A stretch of DNA of 5,790 bases from Promethearchaeia archaeon (GCA_029856445.1 JAHQWY010000245.1:1-5790); one strand, 5' to 3'; shown: positions 1 to 5,412, numbered from the stretch's first letter. The notes: generated by a model not told the origin, from the letters alone. A program made the numbers and translations.

Positions 1-6
1 ATAAAA

Positions 7-47
7 TCTCTAAGCTAATTTTTTTTATAATTTTCAACTTTTAGAGA
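7..47. repeat. Inverted repeat TCTCTAA/TTAGAGA
   Basis: Perfect 7-base arms at 7-13 and 41-47 with a 27-base A+T-only-like loop. On the minus strand the structure is followed by TTTTAT, so it could end the V4R transcript about 115 bases past its stop. A run of six T (minus strand, 87-92) nearer the gene is an alternative. Both are weak. Confidence 0.25.
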
Positions 48-161
48 CACTTAAATTAAATATTTCGGTTGTTTTAAGGTGCGAATAAAAAATTCTATGT
101 TAAATATTACAGTTGATAAGAAGGGGATAAATGGTTTAAAAATTAAGAAATTCAATAATAG

Positions 162-755
162 TTAAAGAGTTGATAAAAACTCAGAAACATTTTGTTCAGA
201 TTCTTGATCAATTAAACTATCTTCAAATTCTCCACCTATAAAGTCAAATTTATACGTACATTTTTCTGCTTCTAATAAAGCGCATGCTATTTCTTCTCCA
301 TCCACATCCATTCTTAAGATTTCAAATAATCCACTGAAGATGCCTTGATATAATAGGCAAAGATTTTTAGCCATAATGTTATCAGATTCCTCACAAGCAA
401 GTGAATCTTCTACTTCTAATAGAATATGATTTTTTCGAAACTTACATGTTATATGTCCATATCCCATAAGTTCTAAAGCTTCAAGTGATCCTAAAAGGAC
501 CTCTTTTCTGGTTGCCATAGTCTCGTTTGTCCAATCTTTATTGTAGAAAAATTTTACCATAAACTCTTTTCCTAATGACTTGCCAACCCAAATAAGTATA
601 TCATCAGCATTTGTTCCAGCAAATTCAGAGAATTCAATTATATCAAGAGGGCGTAACATCAATAATTTCAAATCTTTCTTTTTATCTCCTAAATATAAGT
701 GTCCCTCTTTCTCATCTACCATTATATTTAACTCTTTTTTTAACCTTTTCGGCAT
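162..755 (-). CDS. V4R-domain (TRAPP/Bet3-fold-like) protein
   Basis: A 197-residue soluble protein with no signal peptide or membrane segment. Residues about 10-35 form a short strand-rich lead-in (dEKEGHLYLGDKK) that often precedes V4R domains. Residues about 50-70 (DDILIWVGKSLGKEF) are the 'G-x-x-x-G' helix. Residues about 85-170 look like V4R: a helix ending MGYGHI, strands CKFRKNHILLEVEDS, a helix CLLYQGIFSGLFEIL, then GEEIACALLEAEKCTYKF. Cys104, 121, 133, 158 and 166 fall in the region where V4R proteins carry conserved cysteines, thought to bind metal. V4R proteins are predicted to bind small hydrophobic ligands and share the fold of TRAPP subunits such as Bet3; the ligand here is unknown. 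The ATG start has AAGGAA (761-766) five bases upstream. The last 25 residues are acidic and probably disordered. The family call is by pattern recognition and fairly confident; function is not assigned. Confidence 0.72.
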   Translation of the reverse strand: MPKRLKKELNIMVDEKEGHLYLGDKKKDLKLLMLRPLDIIEFSEFAGTNADDILIWVGKSLGKEFMVKFFYNKDWTNETMATRKEVLLGSLEALELMGYGHITCKFRKNHILLEVEDSLACEESDNIMAKNLCLLYQGIFSGLFEILRMDVDGEEIACALLEAEKCTYKFDFIGGEFEDSLIDQESEQNVSEFLSTL

Positions 756-760
756 AAGTC

Positions 761-766
761 TTCCTT
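761..766 (-). promoter_or_regulatory. Shine-Dalgarno site of the V4R gene
   Basis: AAGGAA on the minus strand, five bases before the ATG at 753-755. It supports this start over the next in-frame Met at residue 12. Confidence 0.6.
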
Positions 767-840
767 AATTCGATATAGATAGAGTTTTAATAATTCTATA
801 TCAAGATGTTATTTCTTATAATAGAAATTTAAGTGCCTAG

Positions 841-849
841 ATATATAAA
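841..849 (-). promoter_or_regulatory. Probable TATA box of the V4R gene
   Basis: TTTATATAT on the minus strand is a near-consensus archaeal TATA box. Transcription would begin about 25 bases downstream, near 815-820, giving a leader of roughly 60 bases before the ATG. It lies inside the 165-base gap after the GTPase gene, so the V4R gene probably has its own promoter. The whole gap is A+T-rich, which lowers certainty. Confidence 0.5.
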
Positions 850-920
850 TTTAATGATTAAATAATTTTTAGCAGTATTATCAAGAATAGAGTTTATTAT
901 TTTCGGATACACTAAAAAGA

Positions 921-1928
921 TTATAGCAATTCGAAGATCGTTTGAACTGTTTTTTCAATGTTAAAATTGGTTTTCACTGAGGTAAAAATGAATTTCCAAC
1001 TCCTCTTCTTTATTTGTTCAAAATTAAAATAAACAAAAATTTCTTCCTTTAAATTTTGGAGTTGGTTTTCATATTTTTTATCTGATAATTTGACTAGATC
1101 GCTTTTATTGCCCAATATCAATAAAGGGATGCCATTCAATTCCTCATTATTCAAGATTTTCCAAAATTCTTTTTTAGATTCTTCAAATCTTCTCTGATTT
1201 GCTATATCAATCATATATATAATAATATTAGAATCTTGTAACCCTTTAAGCCATTTTGATCTAAATATTCTCTGTCCAGGCATATCCCAAACAGCTAGTA
1301 ATCCTTTTTCTTCAGCATGAATGTAATCTATACTAAATTTCCTTGTTGGGGTAAAATAATTATCATTATATTCACCAGTTTTTAATCGTCGTACGAAACT
1401 GGTTTTTCCAACTTCATCAATTCCAAATAAAAATACCTTAAAAAAAGCCTCTCTTTGGTAATAAAATTCGATCTCTGGTGGTTTTTCTATGACTTCATCT
1501 CCATATCTTCGAAGATCAATGAACATTGAAATTAATAGATTATCAACTTCCATCTCTACATCGAACGAATATTTCTTGCCATTATTCAGCAATTCACATA
1601 ATAATTCTTCGAAAATATCTTTGTAATCATAAGGATTATCATCATCTTCAAATATTAAACCTATAATAATGTCTTCATCAATACAAGATGTGTAGATATT
1701 ATAATCATTAATAAATTGAGCTACAGGTCTATCAATTTTATGATGACTCAAAATTTTACAGGTTGATAAAGATTCTTCATTAGTTGTTATATTTTCTTTA
1801 TCATGACCTTTAATTATATTATTAACAAGTAATTTATCGTTTACATTAATAATTTCCTTTGGATAACAGTAAATATTAAGATCCTCTAGATTTTTCTTAC
1901 CCTTAAATAAAAAGATATTATGAAGCAA
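921..1928 (-). CDS. Arf-like small GTPase with longin-like N-terminal domain
   Basis: A 335-residue protein in two parts. Residues 162-335 are a complete small GTPase domain: P-loop GIDEVGKTS (169-177, close to the Arf GLDAAGKT), switch I threonine in FTPT (Thr195), WDMPGQ (214-219) where Arf has WDVGGQ, NKSD (274-277) for guanine recognition, and TSVK (316-319) as the G5 loop. Gln219 is the position that drives hydrolysis in Ras/Arf and is retained. Residues 1-150 begin with a strand (NIFLFKG), a second strand (IYCYP), and later two strands plus a helix (YTSCID, DIIIGLIFEDDDNPYDYKDIFEELL); this order resembles a longin domain, with weaker support than the GTPase. There is no Arf-type amphipathic N-terminal helix and no C-terminal prenylation cysteine. 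The start is TTG at 1926-1928: the preceding codon is TAA, the next in-frame Met is residue 126, and only a weak GGAA lies upstream. Probably a cytoplasmic regulatory switch; partners are unknown. Confidence 0.92.
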   Translation of the reverse strand: MLHNIFLFKGKKNLEDLNIYCYPKEIINVNDKLLVNNIIKGHDKENITTNEESLSTCKILSHHKIDRPVAQFINDYNIYTSCIDEDIIIGLIFEDDDNPYDYKDIFEELLCELLNNGKKYSFDVEMEVDNLLISMFIDLRRYGDEVIEKPPEIEFYYQREAFFKVFLFGIDEVGKTSFVRRLKTGEYNDNYFTPTRKFSIDYIHAEEKGLLAVWDMPGQRIFRSKWLKGLQDSNIIIYMIDIANQRRFEESKKEFWKILNNEELNGIPLLILGNKSDLVKLSDKKYENQLQNLKEEIFVYFNFEQIKKRSWKFIFTSVKTNFNIEKTVQTIFELL

Positions 1929-1950
1929 TTAAATTTCCGAAATTCTTAAT

Positions 1951-1960
1951 TCCTATAAGG
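1951..1960 (-). promoter_or_regulatory. Possible TATA element of the GTPase gene
   Basis: CCTTATAGGA on the minus strand is centred about 27 bases before the TTG start and downstream of the hairpin terminator at 1980-2005. If used, the transcript would be nearly leaderless, which is unusual with TTG. The alternative is a better TATA match, TATATTTATAAATA at 2059-2072, which would give a long leader running through the hairpin. Neither can be chosen from sequence alone. Confidence 0.25.
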
Positions 1961-1979
1961 TTGAAAATAAGAGTTAGTT

Positions 1980-2005
1980 AAAAAAAGTTTGGAATCTTCC
2001 AAACT
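1980..2005 (-). terminator. Hairpin plus T-tract terminator after the 474-residue gene
   Basis: On the minus strand, AGTTTGGAA and TTCCAAACT (arms 1997-2005 and 1986-1994) are perfect inverted repeats separated by two bases, directly followed by seven T residues (1980-1986). This has the form of a bacterial-style intrinsic terminator, and T-tracts alone terminate archaeal RNA polymerase. It lies about 104 bases past the stop of the zinc-ribbon gene and before the GTPase gene, so it should separate the two transcripts. The structure is seen directly; activity is inferred. Confidence 0.75.
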
Positions 2006-2108
2006 GGTAGACTTTTAAAGTTTTCGGTTTAACTTATTAAAGACAATTAACCTATTGTTATTTATAAATATACATAATTTTAAAAATTTGAAAAATTATA
2101 ATTATTGA

Positions 2109-3533
2109 TTAATCTTCCTTTTCTTCTTCAGGTTCTTCCAAAGGTATTTCTTCTTTGATCTCATCAGCTTTATCTTCTGGTTCTTCGTCTTCATCAGATA
2201 TTGGTTTCTCATCCTGCTCAATTTCAGCTTTAGCATCCGCAGGAGTTCCACAATGAGGACATTTACGCCATTCAGGTCTTAATGCATATCCACATTTTAC
2301 ACAATCTTTCAAATCCTTATCTGGCTCCCATTCAGGAATATCTAATCCTCCCTGTCTTTTACGAGCTAATTCTTGTAAATCTTCTTCAGTCCAAACTTCC
2401 ATACCTTCAGGTAAACCGGTTCCACGTTCAGCAGCAAATTTATTTAACTCTTCTTCAGTCCATTCTGGTATATCTGGTTGAGTTTCCATTCTCTTTTGAG
2501 CCTCTGCTGCAAGATCTTCTGTAGTCCATACTTTTAATTCTTGACCACCAGATGTTCTAACAGTACCTGTTTGGGCTGTTTGTGATTGCCCTGGTACTTG
2601 TGGTTGTTGAATAGGTGTGCCAGTAGAGGGTGCATTACAGCTTTCTGCAGAAAATCTTAAAAGAGCTTCAAAACACCTTGAATATTGGCTTTGATCTTTT
2701 CCTTCGTCAACTACTATTAATAAGGTGGTTTTATCAGTGTTTTGAGGCAATGCTATACTAGAGACTGCAATATCTGAAGAAAGTCTATTTGATTCAATGC
2801 CAGAAGTAATTCTTTCCATTGAATTCATTAATTCAATATCTTTCATTAAAAAATCGCAAATTGGATCTCCATGTCGTTGATATGCTTCATGATATTTTGC
2901 AAGATGATTTCTCGTTACAGTGGAGTCAAAAGAATCAATTATAGCAGTGACATAAGAATATATCTGAGACTTAGATCCTTTATGACTTTCATCAAGCTTA
3001 TAACCTCCTAAATCAATTGTTCCCTCAATTGGTGCGAATAAGGGTTTTTCACCTTTCATTTTACCATAAATTGTAGGACGTGAGATAACGCATTTTATTT
3101 CTCCATAATATGCAATAGCATTATCCAAAAATTCTACTTTCTTATCGAAAACTATTCGAGGTACTGTCCGAAACATAACATCAACCCAAGGCATTTCTTT
3201 TACAGGTATTATTGCAACACAAGTCTTTTCAATTAATTCTCGTAATTTTTTAAGGTAGTTTTTCAATTCTTTCTTTAAATCTGCATATTGCTCGTTTTGT
3301 AACTCTTCATTGGCTTTATTTTCAAGTTCTTTAAATTTTTCCTCATTTACCTTTACGTTTCCTCCGAATGATCTAACATCACCAATTATATTATCTTTCA
3401 TTATCGCAGTTGCATTTTCAATAACTTTTTTCTGAAAATCTGTAAGTTCATGTTCTTCACCTGATACTAAGTAATCTTCAGGATCAAATTCCAGCTTATT
3501 TTGGAATACTTGAAAAAGTTTCTGTTCTGACAC
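2109..3533 (-). CDS. Unrecognised protein with W-T-x-E-x-L repeats, zinc ribbon and acidic tail
   Basis: I do not recognise this 474-residue protein as a named family. It has no signal peptide or membrane segment, so it should be cytoplasmic. Residues about 60-103 are charged and helical (probable coiled coil). Residues about 104-298 form a globular alpha/beta region (VAIIPVKEMPWVDVMF, FLDNAIAYYGEIKCVI, TLLIVVDEGKD). Residues 299-331 are a Pro/Gln/Thr/Ser linker. Residues 333-402 hold four W-centred repeats (Trp336, 358, 381, 402). A zinc ribbon follows, with Cys411, 414, 425 and 428 in CVKCG and CPHCG. Residues 438-474 are almost entirely Glu/Asp with a few Lys, Pro and Ile. The GTG start (3531-3533) has AAAGGG (3541-3546) seven bases upstream and a TATA element at 3574-3583. 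The zinc ribbon and repeats suggest binding to a protein or nucleic acid, but I assign no function. Confidence 0.9.
   Translation of the reverse strand: MSEQKLFQVFQNKLEFDPEDYLVSGEEHELTDFQKKVIENATAIMKDNIIGDVRSFGGNVKVNEEKFKELENKANEELQNEQYADLKKELKNYLKKLRELIEKTCVAIIPVKEMPWVDVMFRTVPRIVFDKKVEFLDNAIAYYGEIKCVISRPTIYGKMKGEKPLFAPIEGTIDLGGYKLDESHKGSKSQIYSYVTAIIDSFDSTVTRNHLAKYHEAYQRHGDPICDFLMKDIELMNSMERITSGIESNRLSSDIAVSSIALPQNTDKTTLLIVVDEGKDQSQYSRCFEALLRFSAESCNAPSTGTPIQQPQVPGQSQTAQTGTVRTSGGQELKVWTTEDLAAEAQKRMETQPDIPEWTEEELNKFAAERGTGLPEGMEVWTEEDLQELARKRQGGLDIPEWEPDKDLKDCVKCGYALRPEWRKCPHCGTPADAKAEIEQDEKPISDEDEEPEDKADEIKEEIPLEEPEEEKED
2328..2537 (-). repeat. Four tandem W-T-x-E-x-L protein repeats
   Basis: Residues 333-402 of the zinc-ribbon protein. 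The units are LKVWTTEDLAAEAQKRM, IPEWTEEELNKFAAER, MEVWTEEDLQELARKR and a degenerate IPEWEPDKDL, with Trp spacing of 22, 23 and 21 residues. Units alternate between a '-VW-' and a 'DIPEW' type, so an older two-unit block of about 45 residues was probably duplicated. Each unit looks like a capped helix. At the DNA level TCTTCTTCAGTCCA occurs twice (2380-2393 and 2450-2463). Confidence 0.85.
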
Positions 3534-3540
3534 GTCTTTT

Positions 3541-3546
3541 CCCTTT
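3541..3546 (-). promoter_or_regulatory. Shine-Dalgarno site deciding the GTG start
   Basis: AAAGGG on the minus strand, seven bases before the GTG at 3531-3533. It supports GTG as the real start of the zinc-ribbon gene; the next in-frame Met is residue 45. Confidence 0.55.
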
Positions 3547-3573
3547 ATATCCTTTATAATTTTGTATAATAGG

Positions 3574-3583
3574 TATTTATAAA
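3574..3583 (-). promoter_or_regulatory. Probable TATA box of the zinc-ribbon gene
   Basis: TTTATAAATA on the minus strand, within TATATTTATAAATA. A start site about 25 bases downstream (near 3550) leaves a leader of about 20 bases containing the Shine-Dalgarno site, a normal archaeal spacing. Confidence 0.6.
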
Positions 3584-3652
3584 TATAGCAACAGAATGCA
3601 TATAAAAATTTATTTGAATATTTTTTTTATCGTAAATTAAGAAAGAAGGAGG

Positions 3653-3709
3653 ATGGCGCAAGGTCGAAATCGTTTTCTAAATATTGTAAATCTAGATGAA
3701 GTGTATTAA
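3653..3709 (+). CDS. Possible 18-residue small ORF (doubtful)
   Basis: An ATG-to-TAA reading frame encoding MAQGRNRFLNIVNLDEVY. It is preceded by GAAGGAGG (3645-3652), an almost perfect Shine-Dalgarno sequence, but this abuts the ATG with no spacer, which is too close for normal initiation. A TATA-like TATAAAAATT lies at 3601-3610, at a suitable distance for a transcript starting near 3630. The GGAGGATGGCGCAAGGTCG stretch is clearly richer in G+C than its surroundings. It could be a tiny gene, the 5' remnant of a lost gene, part of a small RNA, or chance. It lies antisense to the 3' flank of the M23 gene. I do not recognise the peptide. Confidence 0.18.
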   Translation: MAQGRNRFLNIVNLDEVY

Positions 3710-3747
3710 AAAACTCAAAATAAAATTTTAAATATTAAAGGAATAGG

Positions 3748-4944
3748 TTAACCAGTATAACACCAATAATTCCATGAAGAATTGTATGATTTTACTAAAT
3801 TCAGCATAATATCTGATGTGACTGAAGAGAAATAATTAGTGAGAGGAGGATATTCCCCTTTTTCCCTAATAGCAAAGTGTAAATGTGAGTCTATATTAGC
3901 TTGATGGAAATCAGCTATACCCCATCCTAACATTATCCATTCCCCTTCAGTAATAAAAATTTTCGCCATTTGAGTATCTACATCATTAACATCATTAGTC
4001 CATAATTCAAAAATATATTCACATTGAATTTCGTCATTAAATTCTACTGTAATATTAATAGCGTATTGATCACTCCCAGATCCACGATTTATTTCATTAA
4101 TCGATTTTACAAGCCCAGGTGCTGCTGAATAAATTCTATTATTATCTTTAAAGTAAAAGTCAAATCCCAAGTGAATAGAACCCCAGGGACATTCAGTCGT
4201 ATTTGAATACCCTTTTTGGACATCATTTATGTTTAACATTGAGCTAAAAGTTGTATTAACATAATCTAAAGGTGTAGTTTCGTCATAGCATAAATAGGGC
4301 CATTCAGGATGCCATAAATGTACTAAATCCATCATACGATTATAACCTGCTAAAGAATAATAGCGATCAAGTCGAGTTCTTACACCATCTTCTATAACAT
4401 CAAAGTGAATATGAGCGCCATCGCCTATTTTTAAGAATCTACCTATTTCTTGACCAATCTCAACCCAATCTCCCACACTCACATTAATTAATCTTTGCTG
4501 ATGCTCGTGATCAGTAAGATTTGTAGTCCAGGGCTCAAATCCATAATTGACATAAACACTATTATTGAATCTGATTTCCACACCTATCATATATCTATTT
4601 TCAGTTTCACTCCCCCAATCCATTAGCCGAATATGAGTAACTTGACCTGGGGCAGCAGCCTGGACTTTTGAGTTGTTGTTTAAAGCAAAATCAAAACCCA
4701 GGTGGGCCATTACCCATGGACAACTTTTTGTTGAAGACCAAGCACCATTTACTGTGTATATATCAGATTCATTCTCAAAAATAACATCCATATAATCTAA
4801 ACGATCCCAGTTATATCTTGTACCTGGATCAAAAAAATCATCCCCAAACAAATTATCTTCGAGAATTCTGGGGATGAGAAAGAATCCCGAAATTCCTATA
4901 ATCACTACAATAATTAGAAGGATAATTAAAGCTTTCTTTTTCAT
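3748..4944 (-). CDS. Membrane-anchored protein with two tandem M23 (LytM-like) peptidase domains
   Basis: A 398-residue protein. Residues 1-24 (MKKKALIILLIIVVIIGISG...) are a lysine-led hydrophobic signal anchor, placing the rest outside the cell. Two related domains follow, about 177 residues apart. Domain 1 has HLGFD (His81, Asp85) and HIH (178-180); domain 2 has HLGFD (His258, Asp262) and HLH (354-356). HxxxD and HxH hold the zinc ligands and a catalytic His of M23 peptidases. 'AAPG.V' and 'V.VGDWVEIGQEIG' also fit the LytM fold. The second conserved M23 histidine (usual 'Y-x-HL' motif) is not seen; both domains have YGFEPW or YIFELW there. Cysteines near both ends of each repeat (75/219, 252/395) may pair. 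At least nine N-x-S/T sequons suggest N-glycosylation. M23 enzymes usually cut peptidoglycan cross-links; archaea lack murein, so the substrate is unknown. No Shine-Dalgarno site precedes the ATG. Confidence 0.9.
   Translation of the reverse strand: MKKKALIILLIIVVIIGISGFFLIPRILEDNLFGDDFFDPGTRYNWDRLDYMDVIFENESDIYTVNGAWSSTKSCPWVMAHLGFDFALNNNSKVQAAAPGQVTHIRLMDWGSETENRYMIGVEIRFNNSVYVNYGFEPWTTNLTDHEHQQRLINVSVGDWVEIGQEIGRFLKIGDGAHIHFDVIEDGVRTRLDRYYSLAGYNRMMDLVHLWHPEWPYLCYDETTPLDYVNTTFSSMLNINDVQKGYSNTTECPWGSIHLGFDFYFKDNNRIYSAAPGLVKSINEINRGSGSDQYAINITVEFNDEIQCEYIFELWTNDVNDVDTQMAKIFITEGEWIMLGWGIADFHQANIDSHLHFAIREKGEYPPLTNYFSSVTSDIMLNLVKSYNSSWNYWCYTG
3760..4191 (-). repeat. M23-like domain repeat 2
   Basis: Residues 252-395, from CPWGSIHLGFDF to SSWNYWCY. 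It repeats the plan of domain 1 (CPW, HLGFD, AAPG, HxH, closing W-x-Y-x-C-Y) and keeps both zinc-site motifs. It has one extra cysteine (Cys308). Confidence 0.88.
4288..4722 (-). repeat. M23-like domain repeat 1
   Basis: Residues 75-219, from CPWVMAHLGFDF to PEWPYLCY. It carries HLGFD (81-85) and GDGAHIHFD (174-182). Similarity to repeat 2 is clear in protein but not in DNA, so the internal duplication is old. Confidence 0.88.
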
Positions 4945-4965
4945 AATTATTTCAAGATTAGATTC

Positions 4966-4976
4966 ATATTTAATAT
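4966..4976 (-). promoter_or_regulatory. Possible TATA element of the M23-like gene
   Basis: ATATTAAATAT on the minus strand, with a purine-rich CGGAAAA just upstream that could act as the BRE. Its centre is 27 bases from the ATG at 4942-4944, so the transcript would start at or next to the start codon. This fits the absence of any Shine-Dalgarno site and suggests a leaderless mRNA. Confidence 0.4.
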
Positions 4977-5111
4977 TTTTCCGACCATAACTATTTTATT
5001 GACAAAGATCATATGATAATAATTTTTAATTTTGTTTAACTAAATGTCTATAAGAATTAAGAAAATATTTATGATTATTTAAATAAATAAAAAATTTTTA
5101 TTCAAATACAA

Positions 5112-5125
5112 ATTTCAATTGAAAT
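5112..5125. repeat. 14-base perfect palindrome
   Basis: ATTTCAATTGAAAT reads the same on both strands. It sits in the middle of the divergent intergenic region, about 140 bases from the M23 promoter and 185 from the ribbon-helix-helix promoter. It is a candidate binding site for a dimeric regulator. Confidence 0.45.
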
Positions 5126-5222
5126 GATTCAAAAAATCTTTGCATTAAATTAAAAATTTTTTATACACTATTTAAGTCTTAAAAACACCCTTAAAATTGA
5201 GGGGTATAGCACTGTTTTAAAA

Positions 5223-5292
5223 ATTAACATATTAATATACATTTTGGAATTGGAAAAACATGACAAATTAGTATTGCTTTAAATATGTTAAT
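5223..5292. repeat. 11-base perfect inverted repeat upstream of the RHH promoter
   Basis: ATTAACATATT (5223-5233) and its exact complement AATATGTTAAT (5282-5292), separated by 48 bases. The inner arm ends 16 bases before the TATA box of the ribbon-helix-helix gene, where an operator would be expected. The match is exact; the regulatory role is inferred. Confidence 0.45.
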
Positions 5293-5308
5293 GCGATAAA
5301 AAAAAATG

Positions 5309-5316
5309 TTTATATA
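5309..5316 (+). promoter_or_regulatory. TATA box of the ribbon-helix-helix gene
   Basis: TTTATATA preceded by a purine-rich GATAAAAAAAAATG that fits a BRE. Transcription would start near 5335-5342, giving a leader of about 85-90 bases that includes the hairpin at 5360-5395. Confidence 0.65.
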
Positions 5317-5359
5317 CTATCTTATCATCTATAATTATATTAAAAAAAAAGTGGTTTAA

Positions 5360-5395
5360 GGCGATTGATTTATAAAAGGGATTAGTCAATACGCC
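5360..5395 (+). promoter_or_regulatory. Imperfect inverted repeat in the leader of the RHH gene
   Basis: GGCGATTGATT (5360-5370) pairs with AGTCAATACGCC (5384-5395) with one bulged A and one G-T pair, leaving a 13-base loop. It lies between the predicted transcription start and the Shine-Dalgarno site. It may be an RNA hairpin or a DNA operator for autoregulation, common among ribbon-helix-helix regulators. Two tandem copies of CGATTTT follow at 5395-5408. Confidence 0.4.
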
Positions 5396-5412
5396 GATTT
5401 TCGATTTTGAAT

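Noticed and set aside
580..768. Plus-strand reading frame of 62 codons opposite the start of the V4R gene
   Set aside because: It lies fully antisense to a convincing gene, has a low-complexity Ser/Phe/Asn composition, and has no ribosome site.
63..2027. TTTCGG occurring in several gaps (63-68, 901-906, 2022-2027, and minus strand 1937-1942)
   Set aside because: A six-base word with different flanks and positions; too short to call a shared element.
2282..2524. Plus-strand reading frame of 80 codons opposite the W-repeat region
   Set aside because: Its repetitive Leu/Tyr-rich product simply mirrors the protein repeats on the minus strand.
2328..2537. Direct DNA repeats resembling a CRISPR or mobile-element array
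   Set aside because: They are inside a coding region and are explained by the protein repeats; units are not identical and there are no spacers.
5008..5017. ATCATATGAT as an operator
   Set aside because: A ten-base A+T-rich palindrome is likely by chance in this composition; kept only as part of the region description.
5187..5205. ACCCTT/AGGGGT hairpin as a terminator or riboswitch
   Set aside because: Only six pairs including a G-T, no adjoining T-tract, and no gene ending nearby.
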